64,000 nucleotides of DNA from Idiomarina loihiensis (GCF_024584785.1 NZ_CP074112.1:1984001-2048000), one strand, 5' to 3'; shown: positions 28,590-38,264, counted from the stretch's first letter. Numbers and translations are program-made. The notes: generated from the sequence alone by a model not told the origin.

Positions 28590-28663
28590 GCGAAGATAGT
28601 CTCCTTTACGTGACCGCCTAGTTTACCCGATTTCGTCAAGAAGCCCCACCTAAAAACCGTAAA

Positions 28664-28676
28664 ATTTGTGACAAAT
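28664..28676. repeat. Palindrome in the mlaF/kdsD divergent gap
   Basis: ATTTGT-G-ACAAAT is a perfect odd palindrome (6-bp arms) in the 205-base gap between the divergent mla and kds-lpt operons. It could be an operator acting on both. Elsewhere in this gap TTGTCATC occurs twice (from 28741 and from 28755 or so), with only loose promoter matches (for example TTGTCA, 16 bases, TACTTT). Confidence 0.35.
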
Positions 28677-28794
28677 CGTTATCAGTGGTCACATTACGTC
28701 TGCAAAGAAGAAAACGATCGGGTATTATTGCGTTATTACATTGTCATCATTAACTTGTCATCTACTTTGGCTGCACTAGCATATGAGGCCCAAC

Positions 28795-29790
28795 ATGACC
28801 GAACACAACCCGACCACGACCAGCAAACAGACGTTTGCCGCGCTTGGCCAACGAGTCATCGATATCGAAACCGACGCGGTGCGTGGATTAAGCCGTTTTC
28901 TTGATGAAAACTTTGCTACTGCGTGCGAGTTACTGTTGGCATGCCAAGGCCGGGCGATTGTGATTGGTATGGGTAAATCGGGCCACATTGGCGGTAAAAT
29001 TGCCGCAACCTTAGCCTCCACCGGTACTCCCGCCTTTTTTGTGCACCCTGGCGAAGCTAGCCACGGTGACCTCGGCATGATTACCGAGCAGGATGTGGTG
29101 ATCGCCATTTCTAACTCCGGTGAAACAGCTGAAGTGCTTAGCATTGCGCCATTAATTAAACGGCGCGGCGTCAAGCTCATTTCCATGACGGGTAATCCAC
29201 GCTCAACCCTAGCCGAGCTCTCTGACGTGCATGTGTGCATCGCAGTTGAACAAGAGGCCTGCCCGTTAGGTTTGGCGCCAACCTCCTCCACTACTGCCAC
29301 CTTAGTGATGGGCGATGCGTTGGCGGTAGCGCTGCTGCATGCGCGCGGCTTTACTGCCGATGATTTTGCCATGTCGCATCCTGGTGGCAGCTTGGGCCGA
29401 CGGTTGTTACTGCACATCCATGATGTGATGCACGCGGGTGAGCGCACCCCGCTGGTCAATCAGCATGTAACTATCAGCGCCGCCTTGTTAGAAATGTCAC
29501 GCAAAGGTCTGGGCATGACAGGTATCACTGACGACCAAGGCCGCTTAGTGGGTATTTTTACCGATGGTGATTTGCGCCGTATTTTAGATCAGCGGATTGA
29601 TTTGCATACCACCGCGATTGCCCAAGTGATGACGCCAAACCCCATTACCATAAAGCCCGATGTGCTTGCTGCACAGGGATTAAAATTAATGGAAGACCGA
29701 AAAATCAACGGGCTGTTTGTGGTGGATGAGCAGGGCTTTGCCCAAGGCGCCTTGAACATGCACGATCTGTTAAAAGCAGGAGTCCTCTAA
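28795..29790 (+). CDS. kdsD: KdsD, D-arabinose-5-phosphate isomerase
   Basis: Converts ribulose-5-phosphate to arabinose-5-phosphate, the first step to Kdo of LPS. The ATG at 28795 (331 residues) has GAGG six bases upstream; the in-frame ATG at 28783 includes that site and is less likely. SIS domain (IVIGMGKSGHIGGKIAATLAS, ISNSGETAEVL) followed by two CBS domains (about 205-331, TGITDDQGRLVGIFTDGDLRR). Start of kdsD-kdsC-lptC-lptA-lptB-rpoN. Confidence 0.96.
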   Translation: MTEHNPTTTSKQTFAALGQRVIDIETDAVRGLSRFLDENFATACELLLACQGRAIVIGMGKSGHIGGKIAATLASTGTPAFFVHPGEASHGDLGMITEQDVVIAISNSGETAEVLSIAPLIKRRGVKLISMTGNPRSTLAELSDVHVCIAVEQEACPLGLAPTSSTTATLVMGDALAVALLHARGFTADDFAMSHPGGSLGRRLLLHIHDVMHAGERTPLVNQHVTISAALLEMSRKGLGMTGITDDQGRLVGIFTDGDLRRILDQRIDLHTTAIAQVMTPNPITIKPDVLAAQGLKLMEDRKINGLFVVDEQGFAQGALNMHDLLKAGVL

Positions 29791-30365
29791 TGAGTTTTGG
29801 TCACGCAACCCCAGCCATGATTAGTACTTGGTACGGTGATATCGAAAGCCTGCTGATGGATAAATTCGCCCAAATCAAACTGGTCATTTTTGATGTGGAT
29901 GGCGTGTTTTCAGACGGCCGTATCTATTTAGGCAACCAAGGTGAAGAGCTTAAAGCTTTTCATACCCGCGATGGGTTTGGGGTGAAAGCACTTCTTAACG
30001 CCGGCATCAAGTTGGCGGTTATCACCGGACGCCGTTCAGCTCTGGTGGAAAACCGCATGCGCGCGCTAGGCGTCAGCGATATTTATCAGGGCCAAGAAGA
30101 TAAGCTCAGCGCCTACCAGCAACTGGCGGAAAAATATCAGTTAACGGATCAGGCCATCGCCTGCATGGGTGATGACATGCCTGACCTCGCGATGCTGCAG
30201 CAGTGTGCAGTGGCCGTAGCGCCTCACGATGCCCATCCCTTTGTGCAGCAACACGCGGTTTATGTGACCTCGCAGCGCGGCGGCTTTGGTGCCGTACGTG
30301 AGCTGAGTGATCTGATTTTACTCAGCCAAGGACAATTGCAACTGCACGGTGGAGTCAGTTTATGA
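29790..30365 (+). CDS. kdsC: KdsC, Kdo-8-phosphate phosphatase
   Basis: HAD-family phosphatase that releases Kdo from Kdo-8-P. 191 residues. Nucleophile motif VIFDVDGVFSDGRIYL, motif II VITGRRSALV and motif IV ACMGDDMPDLAML are intact. No cap domain, as expected for the C0 tetrameric class. Start codon shares a base with the kdsD stop (TAATG). Confidence 0.96.
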   Translation: MSFGHATPAMISTWYGDIESLLMDKFAQIKLVIFDVDGVFSDGRIYLGNQGEELKAFHTRDGFGVKALLNAGIKLAVITGRRSALVENRMRALGVSDIYQGQEDKLSAYQQLAEKYQLTDQAIACMGDDMPDLAMLQQCAVAVAPHDAHPFVQQHAVYVTSQRGGFGAVRELSDLILLSQGQLQLHGGVSL

Positions 30366-30937
30366 CCCGTAATCTTGTGGTGATTATCGCCATTATCTTT
30401 GCCACCCTAGCGCTGTTGGTGTGGCGTCCTTTTGGAGATCAAGACCTCACCGATGAACCTGCTGGCTATCGCGAGATCAAGCCAGATTTTACCGCCCAGG
30501 GCCTGATTGTGCGGGTTTATAGTGAAGATGGTACCTTAGCGCATCGGATTGCTGCAGAAAAAATGACCCATTACAGCCCGATCGGCTTGACCGAGTTAGA
30601 TCAGCCGACCTACATTGTGCACACTCGTGATGGTGGTCCGGTGTGGCAGGTGGCAGCTGAGGCGGGCTCTTTCTATGGCGACAAAAGCTTGGTGCTAGAA
30701 CGTAATATTTTAATGCGTAGCTTAACCGCCGAAGATTTTTTAGAACGGGTTGAAACCAGCTACCTAACCATTGATACTTTGGCCGAAACCATGACGACTG
30801 AGCAAGCGGTGGTGATGTACGGTCGTGATTTTACTATTCGAGGCGAAGGCATGCATGCTAACTTACGCGCTCAAACTCTGGAACTAACGAAACATGTTGA
30901 AACCATTTATACCGGCCGCCACACTAATTCTCAGTAG
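30362..30937 (+). CDS. lptC: LptC, inner-membrane LPS transport protein
   Basis: Bitopic part of the LPS bridge that accepts LPS from LptBFG and passes it to LptA. 191 residues with an N-terminal helix (LVVIIAIIFATLALLVW, about 5-21) and a periplasmic beta-jellyroll (about 50-185; ERNILMRSLTAEDFLERVETSYLTID in two parts, before and after residue 130). Overlaps kdsC as ATGA and lptA by 44 bases. Confidence 0.94.
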   Translation: MTRNLVVIIAIIFATLALLVWRPFGDQDLTDEPAGYREIKPDFTAQGLIVRVYSEDGTLAHRIAAEKMTHYSPIGLTELDQPTYIVHTRDGGPVWQVAAEAGSFYGDKSLVLERNILMRSLTAEDFLERVETSYLTIDTLAETMTTEQAVVMYGRDFTIRGEGMHANLRAQTLELTKHVETIYTGRHTNSQ

Positions 30938-31436
30938 TCTTGTGCTAACTGCTGCATTATTCTCTAACGCAGCACTTAGCCAAGGCAAAGATGACTTTAA
31001 TCAGCCCATTCGCATCAATGCTGAGCGCGATTGGGTTGATATTGCTAATAAAATTGTGGTGTTTGAACGTAGCGTCATCATCGAGCAAGGTAGTTTAAAA
31101 ATCACCGCTGACAAGTTATCAGTAGAGCGTGAAGGTGAGGCCGAAGATGCTGTGTTTATCGCTGAAGGGGCGCCGGCGGTTTATACCCAACAATTAGAAG
31201 ACGGTAGTGTTATCACCGCCAAGGCCAACCAAATCATTTATGACCAAGCGCAACAGTTACTGACGTTGCGGGGGAATGTTGAAGTTGCGCAAGGAAACAG
31301 CGTCAGTCGTGGTGGAGAGATGGTTTATAACTTTGCGACACAGCAAATGACCACGCGTGGTGACAAAGATACCGACCGCGTAACCACCATCTACATGCCG
31401 AAACAACAAGATGATAAGAACAACGAGCAACCATGA
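30894..31436 (+). CDS. lptA: LptA, periplasmic LPS bridge protein
   Basis: Forms the periplasmic beta-jellyroll bridge for LPS. 180 residues with a signal peptide (about 1-30, ending NAALSQ). [33 protein letters not shown] and [14 protein letters not shown] fit the OstA/LptA fold. The start lies 44 bases inside lptC; this overlap is also seen in other gammaproteobacteria. Acidic/Asn-rich C-terminus. Confidence 0.95.
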   Translation: MLKPFIPAATLILSSLVLTAALFSNAALSQGKDDFNQPIRINAERDWVDIANKIVVFERSVIIEQGSLKITADKLSVEREGEAEDAVFIAEGAPAVYTQQLEDGSVITAKANQIIYDQAQQLLTLRGNVEVAQGNSVSRGGEMVYNFATQQMTTRGDKDTDRVTTIYMPKQQDDKNNEQP

Positions 31437-32158
31437 GCCGATTAGTAGCTGAACATTTAGCCAAATCTTATAAAAAACGCCAAGTTGTTAAAGACGTTAG
31501 TTTAACTGTTGAAGCAGGCCAAGTGATTGGCTTGCTGGGCCCTAATGGCGCCGGTAAAACCACGACTTTCTATATGATTGTTGGCTTAGTGAATAACGAC
31601 AAAGGCCTGATTAAATTAGACGACCGTGATATCTCGTTATTACCTATGCATGAACGCGCTCGCCTTGGGATTGGCTATTTACCCCAAGAATCCTCCATCT
31701 TTCGTAAGCTGACGGTGCGCGATAATATTTTGGCGATACTCGAAACCCGCAAAGAACTATCTGCGGCCCAGCGTGAAGATAAACTTGATAGCTTGCTGGA
31801 AGAGTTTCACATCAGCCATATCGCCAACAGCTTAGGCATGAGTCTGTCTGGGGGCGAACGACGCCGGGTTGAAATTGCACGGGCGCTGGCGGCTGAGCCA
31901 AAGTTTATCTTGTTGGATGAGCCCTTTGCTGGGGTTGACCCGATTTCCGTGCTGGACATCAAGAAGATTATCGAACACCTACGCAAGCGTGGCATCGGGG
32001 TACTCATTACCGACCACAACGTGCGCGAAACCCTAAGCGTCTGTGAACATGCTTATATTGTTAGCCATGGCGAGCTTATCGCGCAAGGCGATGCCCAAAC
32101 CATTCTTAATAATCAGCATGTGAAAGACGTGTATTTGGGCGACCAGTTCACGCTGTAG
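31433..32158 (+). CDS. lptB: LptB, ATPase of the LPS exporter
   Basis: ABC ATPase that powers LptB2FG. 241 residues. Walker [15 protein letters not shown], signature [15 protein letters not shown], Walker [17 protein letters not shown] and the switch histidine in [11 protein letters not shown] are present. LptF and LptG are not in the window, as usual. Overlaps lptA as ATGA; rpoN follows after 5 bases. Confidence 0.97.
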   Translation: MSRLVAEHLAKSYKKRQVVKDVSLTVEAGQVIGLLGPNGAGKTTTFYMIVGLVNNDKGLIKLDDRDISLLPMHERARLGIGYLPQESSIFRKLTVRDNILAILETRKELSAAQREDKLDSLLEEFHISHIANSLGMSLSGGERRRVEIARALAAEPKFILLDEPFAGVDPISVLDIKKIIEHLRKRGIGVLITDHNVRETLSVCEHAYIVSHGELIAQGDAQTILNNQHVKDVYLGDQFTL

Positions 32159-32163
32159 CTATC

Positions 32164-33546
32164 ATGATAAAACAAGGCCTGCAGTTCAAATTTAGTCAAC
32201 AGCTGAGCATGACCCCACAGCTGCAACAGGCCATCAAACTGTTGCAACTTTCTAGCTTAGAATTGCAGCAAGAAGTACAACAAGCTCTGGATGAGAACCC
32301 CTTGCTTGAGGTGGCCGACCAAAGCGCTGAAGGCGAAACCGATGTCGCTGCTGCCGAGGAGAGCTGGGAACCAAGCTACTCAGCTTCTTTAGGCAGTTCT
32401 GGCACAGCTTACGATGGCGAAGACACCCTCTATCAGGGCAGCACCAGTGAGAGTTTGCAAGAGCACTTGTTATGGCAAATGCGACTATCACATTTTTCTC
32501 CCCTTGATGAAGCTATTGCCATGCTGTTGATTGATAGCATTGATGAGCGCGGCTACTTAACGGCTGAATTAGAAGAACTGTTGCCAGCGATTCGACAGCA
32601 ACACCCCGAGCTCATCCAAGTGGACTTAGCCGAAGTCGCCGTGGTGCTCAAACGAATTCAACATTTTGATCCGATTGGCGTTGGCGCTCGCAATGTCCGC
32701 GAATGTTTATTAATTCAGCTACGGCATCTTCCTAACGATATTCCCTACCTGAACTTAGCTCTGCAAGCCGTTGACAAGCATTTGCAGTTGCTCGCCCAGC
32801 GCGATTATCGCAATCTGGCGCGGCGGTTACGTATTCAAGAAGCCGATTTATGCCAAGTACTAGCGCTGATTCAACAGCTACAACCGCACCCAGGGGACGG
32901 TTTTGGCGCAGGTGATGACGACTATGTGATTCCTGATGTGCTGGTGCGCAAAAAAAATGATCGCTGGACCGTTGAGCTAAATTCGCAAAGTTTGCCTAAA
33001 CTAAAGGTGAACGAAGATTATGCGGCGCTGCTGCAAAGTGGTTCGCAATCTGAAGAACAACAGTATATTCGGCAGCATACGCAAGCTGCGAAGTGGTTTA
33101 TTAAAAGCATTGAAAGCCGTAACGATACCTTACTGAAAGTAGCTGCAACCATAGTGCAACGTCAGCAAGGTTTCTTTGAATATGGCCCTGAGGCGATGAA
33201 ACCTATGGTTCTTGCTGACGTTGCTAACGCAGTAGAGATGCATGAATCAACTATTTCAAGAATAACCACACAAAAGTATATGCATACACCTAAAGGTGTG
33301 TTTGAATTGAAGTACTTCTTCTCTAGCCAATTGGCAACGGATAATGGAGAAGATGCTTCTTCTACCGCGATTAGAGCGGTATTGAAAAAGCTAGTTGCTG
33401 CGGAGAACCCCAAGAAGCCTCTCAGTGATAGTAAATTAACTGAACTCATGGCCGAACAGGGTATCCAAGTAGCTAGACGGACAATTGCGAAGTATCGTGA
33501 GGCCATGAATATTCCGCCCTCGAGCCAACGCAAACGTCTTATCTGA
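32164..33546 (+). CDS. rpoN: RpoN, RNA polymerase sigma-54 factor
   Basis: Sigma factor for -24/-12 promoters needing AAA+ activators. 460 residues. Region I is the Gln/Leu-rich FKFSQQLSMTPQLQQAIKLL, followed by an acidic region II (about 50-110), the core-binding domain, the helix-turn-helix (VANAVEMHESTISRITTQKY) and the RpoN box ARRTIAKYRE near the C-terminus. All regions are intact. Its neighbours hpf, ptsN, rapZ and ptsO form the standard rpoN operon. Confidence 0.97.
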   Translation: MIKQGLQFKFSQQLSMTPQLQQAIKLLQLSSLELQQEVQQALDENPLLEVADQSAEGETDVAAAEESWEPSYSASLGSSGTAYDGEDTLYQGSTSESLQEHLLWQMRLSHFSPLDEAIAMLLIDSIDERGYLTAELEELLPAIRQQHPELIQVDLAEVAVVLKRIQHFDPIGVGARNVRECLLIQLRHLPNDIPYLNLALQAVDKHLQLLAQRDYRNLARRLRIQEADLCQVLALIQQLQPHPGDGFGAGDDDYVIPDVLVRKKNDRWTVELNSQSLPKLKVNEDYAALLQSGSQSEEQQYIRQHTQAAKWFIKSIESRNDTLLKVAATIVQRQQGFFEYGPEAMKPMVLADVANAVEMHESTISRITTQKYMHTPKGVFELKYFFSSQLATDNGEDASSTAIRAVLKKLVAAENPKKPLSDSKLTELMAEQGIQVARRTIAKYREAMNIPPSSQRKRLI

Positions 33547-33573
33547 ATCTTGGACAAACAGAAGGAAGATGTT

Positions 33574-33861
33574 ATGCAAATTAATCTGACCGGTCATCAT
33601 ATCGAAATTACTGACGCTCTGCGTGACTATGTCGATACCAAGTTTTCTAAGCTGGAACGTCATTTTGACCACATAAATAACGTCCATGTCATTTTAAATG
33701 TTGAAAAGTTAACGCAAAAAGCGGAAGCTACGCTGCATTTGAATGGCGGCGAAATTTTCGCTGATTCAGAGCACACCGATATGTATGCGGCTATTGACGG
33801 GCTGATTGATAAACTCGATCGGCAGGTTATTAAACATAAAGAAAAGATGAAACGCCACTAA
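33574..33861 (+). CDS. hpf: Hpf, ribosome hibernation promoting factor (short form)
   Basis: Binds the 30S decoding region to help form inactive 100S ribosomes. The ATG at 33574 (95 residues, MQINLTGHHIEITDALRDYV) follows GGAAG; a TTG at 33550 would only add eight residues. It has the S30AE fold (DHINNVHVILNVEKLTQKAEATL) without the C-terminal dimerisation domain of long HPF. Directly after rpoN. Confidence 0.94.
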   Translation: MQINLTGHHIEITDALRDYVDTKFSKLERHFDHINNVHVILNVEKLTQKAEATLHLNGGEIFADSEHTDMYAAIDGLIDKLDRQVIKHKEKMKRH

Positions 33862-33864
33862 ATC

Positions 33865-34311
33865 ATGGATTTATCCACTCTGTTAAGCCCCGACTGCGCT
33901 CGCTGCGCAGTCGCGGGAACAAGCAAAAAGAAAGTGCTTGAAATCATCGGCCAACTGGCCGCTTCGCGTCTCTCGGGTACCACCGGTTTTGACGTCTTCG
34001 AAAGTCTTCTCAATCGCGAACGATTAGGTAGTACCGGCATCGGGCTGGGGGTTGCTATTCCCCATGGTCGCTTGGCCTCGGCAACTAAGCCGGTGGCTAT
34101 TTTGCTGACCCTAGAAGAGCCCATCGATTTTGATGCGATTGATAACCAGCCGGTGGATATTGTATTCGCGTTACTGGTGCCAGAATACTCGCATGAACAG
34201 CATTTACAAACCTTAGCAGCCGTGGCCCAGCGTCTGAACGACAAAACCTGCACCCGCGCTTTACGCGATGCCAGCTCAGACCAAGAACTTTATGAACTGT
34301 TTGTAAAATGA
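33865..34311 (+). CDS. ptsN: PtsN, EIIA-Ntr of the nitrogen phosphotransferase system
   Basis: Regulatory phosphoacceptor of the PTS-Ntr chain (PtsP, NPr, EIIA-Ntr). 148 residues; the phosphorylated histidine is in GLGVAIPHGRL (His72). Other family segments are SKKKVLEIIGQLAA and DNQPVDIVFALLVPE. The start lies 3 bases after the hpf stop and the stop overlaps rapZ as ATGA. Confidence 0.95.
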   Translation: MDLSTLLSPDCARCAVAGTSKKKVLEIIGQLAASRLSGTTGFDVFESLLNRERLGSTGIGLGVAIPHGRLASATKPVAILLTLEEPIDFDAIDNQPVDIVFALLVPEYSHEQHLQTLAAVAQRLNDKTCTRALRDASSDQELYELFVK

Positions 34312-35207
34312 CCGATAGCAGCCTTAATCCCGCAGATAAAATGCAATTGATCATAGTTACCGGCCGCTCCGGCTCCGGTAAAACGATTGCGCTGCGCGTG
34401 TTAGAAGATCTTGGTTACTATTGTGTCGACAACCTCCCGATCACCTTGCTTCCTACGTTAGTGCATGCGGTTATTGAGCAGTACAATAAGGTGGCGGTGA
34501 GTGTTGATGTACGTAATATGCCGATTGAAGCCAGTGAGTTAACCGACTCATTGGAGTTTCTGCCTGACCAAATTAAACCTGAAATTCTCTACATTGATTC
34601 ATCTGAGGCCGTGTTGCTGCGCCGCTTTGCGGAAACCCGCCGCTTACATCCCCTGTCTAAGAATGAGCTGCCTCTAAGTGATGCTCTCCAAGCTGAATTA
34701 GCTTTGCTTGAGCCGTTGGCGGAACGAGCAACTTGGCGCATTGATAGTAGCGATTTAAGCGTGCACCAGCTGAGCGAACAAGTGGCCGAGCGCGCCCTGG
34801 GTAAGTCAGCGTCACGATTGATTGTGGTTTTCCAATCTTTTGGTTACAAGTATGGTTTACCTAGTGATCTGGACTACGCATTTGATGCCCGAATCCTGCC
34901 TAATCCGCATTGGGAGCCCTCGTTAAAGGCCTTGCTCGGTACAGATCCAGCCGTCCAACACTTTTTTCAGCAACAGCCGTTAATGACCAAGTTTATTCAT
35001 CAGGTAGAAAACTTCTTAGCCACTTGGTTACCCTACTTTCAACGCAGCAACCGTAGCTATCTCACCATTGGCATCGGTTGTACCGGTGGCCAACATCGCT
35101 CGGTCTACATTGCCGAGCAGCTAGCTGAACGCTTTCAGGGCCAACCTTTCAAGGTGCAAGTGAAACACCGCGAGGCCCCTCGTCACCGTCCTATCAGCCC
35201 GCTTTAG
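34308..35207 (+). CDS. rapZ: RapZ, RNA adaptor of GlmZ decay (P-loop protein)
   Basis: Binds GlmZ/GlmY small RNAs and directs RNase E, adjusting glucosamine-6-P synthesis for the wall. 299 residues. Walker A VTGRSGSGKTIALRVLED and YYCVDNLPITLLP lead the N-terminal domain; IGIGCTGGQHRSVYIAEQLA and the basic tail HREAPRHRP mark the RNA-binding C-terminal domain. ATGA coupling to ptsN supports the start at 34308; an ATG 11 codons later, right before LIIVTGRSG, is the alternative. Confidence 0.94.
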   Translation: MTDSSLNPADKMQLIIVTGRSGSGKTIALRVLEDLGYYCVDNLPITLLPTLVHAVIEQYNKVAVSVDVRNMPIEASELTDSLEFLPDQIKPEILYIDSSEAVLLRRFAETRRLHPLSKNELPLSDALQAELALLEPLAERATWRIDSSDLSVHQLSEQVAERALGKSASRLIVVFQSFGYKYGLPSDLDYAFDARILPNPHWEPSLKALLGTDPAVQHFFQQQPLMTKFIHQVENFLATWLPYFQRSNRSYLTIGIGCTGGQHRSVYIAEQLAERFQGQPFKVQVKHREAPRHRPISPL

Positions 35208-35233
35208 CTTTTAATAGCTAGGAGTTACCCTTT

Positions 35234-35512
35234 ATGCCGACTTGTGTGCGCAAATCAGTCACTATCCGTAACAAACTCGGCTTACACGCACGCGCCGCCA
35301 CCAAGCTAGCTAAACTCACGCAACAATTTGCCGCCAAGGTGTACATTGTGCAAGAGCAGCAGCAAGTAGATGCCTCCAGTGTGATGTGTTTATTGTTGTT
35401 AGCCAGTGGGCAAGGACGGCAAATTGATATCTTAGCTGAAGGTGATGATGCCGAGGCCGCTGTCGCTGCCGTTGCCGAGTTAATCGAATCGCGCTTTGAT
35501 GAAGAGCAATGA
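35234..35512 (+). CDS. ptsO: NPr, phosphocarrier of the nitrogen PTS
   Basis: HPr-like protein passing phosphate from PtsP to EIIA-Ntr. 92 residues. The active-site histidine is in NKLGLHARAATKLAKLTQQF (His17 here), and VMCLLLLASGQGRQIDILAEG replaces the regulatory-Ser region as in NPr. AGGAG precedes the ATG. Last of the rpoN-hpf-ptsN-rapZ-ptsO set. Confidence 0.94.
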   Translation: MPTCVRKSVTIRNKLGLHARAATKLAKLTQQFAAKVYIVQEQQQVDASSVMCLLLLASGQGRQIDILAEGDDAEAAVAAVAELIESRFDEEQ

Positions 35513-35549
35513 TGCGGTAAACTTCTGACATTCACAGGAGTTTTGCAGC

Positions 35550-36911
35550 ATGCTAGTAGAAATCGCCGATAAAGAATTTGCCGAACAGCGCTTACAAGAG
35601 GTCACTGAATCTCTTACGCGTGGCATGTACGTGCAAGCTCGGCGCCAGTTGCACAACCTGCCTGCTTGGGATGTTGCCCTTTTACTTGAATCCTCCCCAC
35701 CTAAAGCACGGGCCATCATTTGGCAATTGGTTGACGCCGACGAGCACGGCGACATCCTTGAAGAATTATCTGAAGAAGTGCAAAAATCCATCATTCGGCA
35801 GATGGCGCCAGAGAAATTGGCCGCCGCCACCGAAGGTATGGATACCGATGACCTCGCCTACGTATTACGTGGCCTACCCGAACAGGTCTATCAAGAAGTA
35901 TTAAAATCGATGGACGAGCAAGATCGCCATCGTGCCGAGCAAGCTCTGTCATACGCCGAAGAAACCGCCGGTAGTATGATGAATACGGATACCATCACCT
36001 TACGCCCAGACGTTACCATTGATGTGGTATTACGTTATTTGCGGTTGAAAGGCGAGCTACCTGAGGCTACCGATAAACTGTACGTGGTAAGCCGCGAAGA
36101 CAAATTTATCGGTGAAATCGGCATTACCCGCTTACTTACCGTTGATCCTAGCCGTTTAGTGAGCGATGTCATGGACCAAGAGGTACAAGGCATTCCGGCA
36201 GATATGGACGAAACTGAAGTAGCCAAACTGTTTGAGCGGCAAGATTGGATCTCGGCCCCGGTCATTGACGAAGACAATCGCTTACTTGGTCGTATTACCA
36301 TCGATGACGTGGTCGACATCATCCGTGAAGATGCCCAGCACTCGATGTTGAGCATGGCTGGTTTAGATGATGACGAGGATACCTTTGCTCCGGTTTGGAC
36401 CAGTGCTAAGCGCCGCTCGGTATGGTTAGGTGTCAACCTGATCACAGCGCTGCTGGCGGCCATGGTCAGTTCCTTGTTTGAAGATATTTTAGCGCAAATG
36501 GCCATCCTCGCTATCCTTAACACCATTGTGCCAAGTATGGGCGGGATTGCCGGTTCACAAACCCTGACCTTGGTCATTCGAGGGATGGCACTGGGTCATA
36601 TAGGTGCCAGTAACCAACGTTGGTTGATTGGTAAGGAACTTGCGATTGGCGCTCTTAACGGGGTGATTTGGGCGTTACTGATTGCGGCCGTGGTGGCGAT
36701 CTGGAAGCAAGACTTACTGATTGGTGCCATCATCGCCTTTGCGATGATGGCTAACTTACTCGCGGCTGGCTTGGCCGGGGTGACTGTGCCCTTGATCTTG
36801 AAGAAGTTTGATATCGACCCTGCACTAGCCGGCGGGGTGATTCTTACCACCGTCACCGACGTGGTCGGTATTTTCGCTTTCTTAGGCACAGCTACGCTAC
36901 TACTGAGCTAA
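35550..36911 (+). CDS. mgtE: MgtE-type magnesium channel/transporter
   Basis: Inner-membrane Mg2+ channel of 453 residues. A cytoplasmic acidic superhelical N domain (about 30-130), two CBS domains (about 130-255; MMNTDTITLRPDVTIDVVLRY in part, RITIDDVVDIIRED) and five membrane helices (about 285-453) with the pore stretch PSMGGIAGSQTLTLVIRG. Residue order is that of the gating-type MgtE. Placed after ptsO with a 37-base gap, so possibly cotranscribed; no Mg-sensing leader is seen. Confidence 0.94.
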   Translation: MLVEIADKEFAEQRLQEVTESLTRGMYVQARRQLHNLPAWDVALLLESSPPKARAIIWQLVDADEHGDILEELSEEVQKSIIRQMAPEKLAAATEGMDTDDLAYVLRGLPEQVYQEVLKSMDEQDRHRAEQALSYAEETAGSMMNTDTITLRPDVTIDVVLRYLRLKGELPEATDKLYVVSREDKFIGEIGITRLLTVDPSRLVSDVMDQEVQGIPADMDETEVAKLFERQDWISAPVIDEDNRLLGRITIDDVVDIIREDAQHSMLSMAGLDDDEDTFAPVWTSAKRRSVWLGVNLITALLAAMVSSLFEDILAQMAILAILNTIVPSMGGIAGSQTLTLVIRGMALGHIGASNQRWLIGKELAIGALNGVIWALLIAAVVAIWKQDLLIGAIIAFAMMANLLAAGLAGVTVPLILKKFDIDPALAGGVILTTVTDVVGIFAFLGTATLLLS

Positions 36912-36930
36912 CGCCGGCTACATGCCGGCG
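36912..36930. terminator. Hairpin between mgtE and pmbA
   Basis: CGCCGGC, loop TACAT, GCCGGCG: a 7-bp GC stem between the convergent genes, overlapping the pmbA stop. No T run, so any termination would be weak. Confidence 0.35.
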
Positions 36931-38264
36931 ATGCGCATCTGTTCTAGCAACACAGAACCGGTACGAACACCATGGCGAAGGTCAATATCATTGCCGATAG
37001 CCACAATGTTAGCCAACATGTCTTTTAGGTTGCCGGCAATGGTAATTTCTTCTACGGGGTACTGAATTTCGCCATGTTCGACCCAGAACCCTGCCGCACC
37101 GCGAGAATAGTCACCATTGACAATATTGACCCCTTGGCCCATTAACTCGGTAACCAACAGCCCAGTGCCCATCTGCTTACATAAAGCTGCTAAATCTTGC
37201 TCACCATGCTGCACTTGCCAGGTGTGGATACCACCGGCGTGTCCGGTAGGCTGCATGCCTAATTTGCGCGCTGAATAGCTAGTCAGTAAGTAAGTTTCCA
37301 AGACGCCGTTGGCAACAATATCGCGCTCCACCGTTGCTAACCCTTCATGGTCAAACGGGCTACTAGCTAACGCGCCGCGTAAATGCGGTTGTTCGGTTAT
37401 GGTTAACCAGTTAGGCAATACTTGTTTACCTAAATGGTCGGCTAAGAAGCTCGATTTGCGATACAAGCTACCGCCACTAATAGCTGCAACGAAGTGGCCA
37501 AACAACGAGTTCGCAACATCAGCTCGGAAGATGACTGGCACCTTCGCGGTTGCTATTTTGCGACCGTCTAAGCGCGCGATAGTAGCGTTCACCGCATCTT
37601 CTGCCACTTGTTCTGGAGTCCACAAGCCGTCACGATGGCGTGCCACACTGTAGGCGTAATCGCGCTGCATCTGCTCGCCGCTTTGGGCAATTAAACTGCA
37701 GCTTAAGCTATGCCGTGATTGTAGGTAACCGGCTAAAAAGCCGTGGCTATTGCCATAAACACGATAGCCGACGTGGCTGCTGTAACCTGCACCGTCAGAG
37801 TTAACAATCCGTTTATCCAGTTGTAAGGCATGCTGCTCGCAGCGTAATGCCTGCTCTAAGGCAAATTCAGCACTTTGGTCGGCGGGGTGGCACAAGTCTA
37901 AATCAGGGATAGCGGTTGCCATCAGTTCAGCTGGAGCTAAGCCCGCGTAGGGGTCGGGCGAGGTAAACTGGGCGATGCTATTGGCTTTTTCTACCGCCGC
38001 ACGAATCGCTGCGGCAGTTAAATCGGTAGTAGATGCTGAACCCTTTTGCTGGCCCCGAAACAAGGTAATACCTAGGGCGCCGTCTTGGTTAAATTCTACC
38101 GTCTCAACTTCGCCAAGGCGGGTGCCGACATTAATTCCGCGGCTACGGCTTAACGCGCATTCAACCGCACTGGCACCAAGCTCTTTGGCATAAGCCAGTG
38201 CCTGCGCTACCGACTGCTCAACTTCTTGCATCTCACTACTTAATTGTTTTACATCTGGGATCAA
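36918..38264 (-). CDS. pmbA: PmbA/TldE, partner of the TldD metalloprotease
   Basis: Non-catalytic partner of TldD in the TldD/TldE protease (microcin B17 and CcdA processing in E. coli). I place the start at TTG 38264 (448 residues), six bases after a strong GAGGAGA; an in-frame extension to 38339 has no support. GINVGTRLGEVETVEFNQDGALGITLF, GHAGGIHTWQVQHGEQDL and GVNIVNGDYSRGAAGFWVE (each quoted in parts under twenty residues elsewhere) are PmbA signatures. Divergent from darP. Confidence 0.92.
   Translation of the reverse strand: MIPDVKQLSSEMQEVEQSVAQALAYAKELGASAVECALSRSRGINVGTRLGEVETVEFNQDGALGITLFRGQQKGSASTTDLTAAAIRAAVEKANSIAQFTSPDPYAGLAPAELMATAIPDLDLCHPADQSAEFALEQALRCEQHALQLDKRIVNSDGAGYSSHVGYRVYGNSHGFLAGYLQSRHSLSCSLIAQSGEQMQRDYAYSVARHRDGLWTPEQVAEDAVNATIARLDGRKIATAKVPVIFRADVANSLFGHFVAAISGGSLYRKSSFLADHLGKQVLPNWLTITEQPHLRGALASSPFDHEGLATVERDIVANGVLETYLLTSYSARKLGMQPTGHAGGIHTWQVQHGEQDLAALCKQMGTGLLVTELMGQGVNIVNGDYSRGAAGFWVEHGEIQYPVEEITIAGNLKDMLANIVAIGNDIDLRHGVRTGSVLLEQMRIAGM

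Noticed and set aside
28776-29459. 227-codon frame antisense to kdsD
   Set aside because: A shadow of the well-supported SIS/CBS protein, with Ser/Arg/Thr-rich composition.
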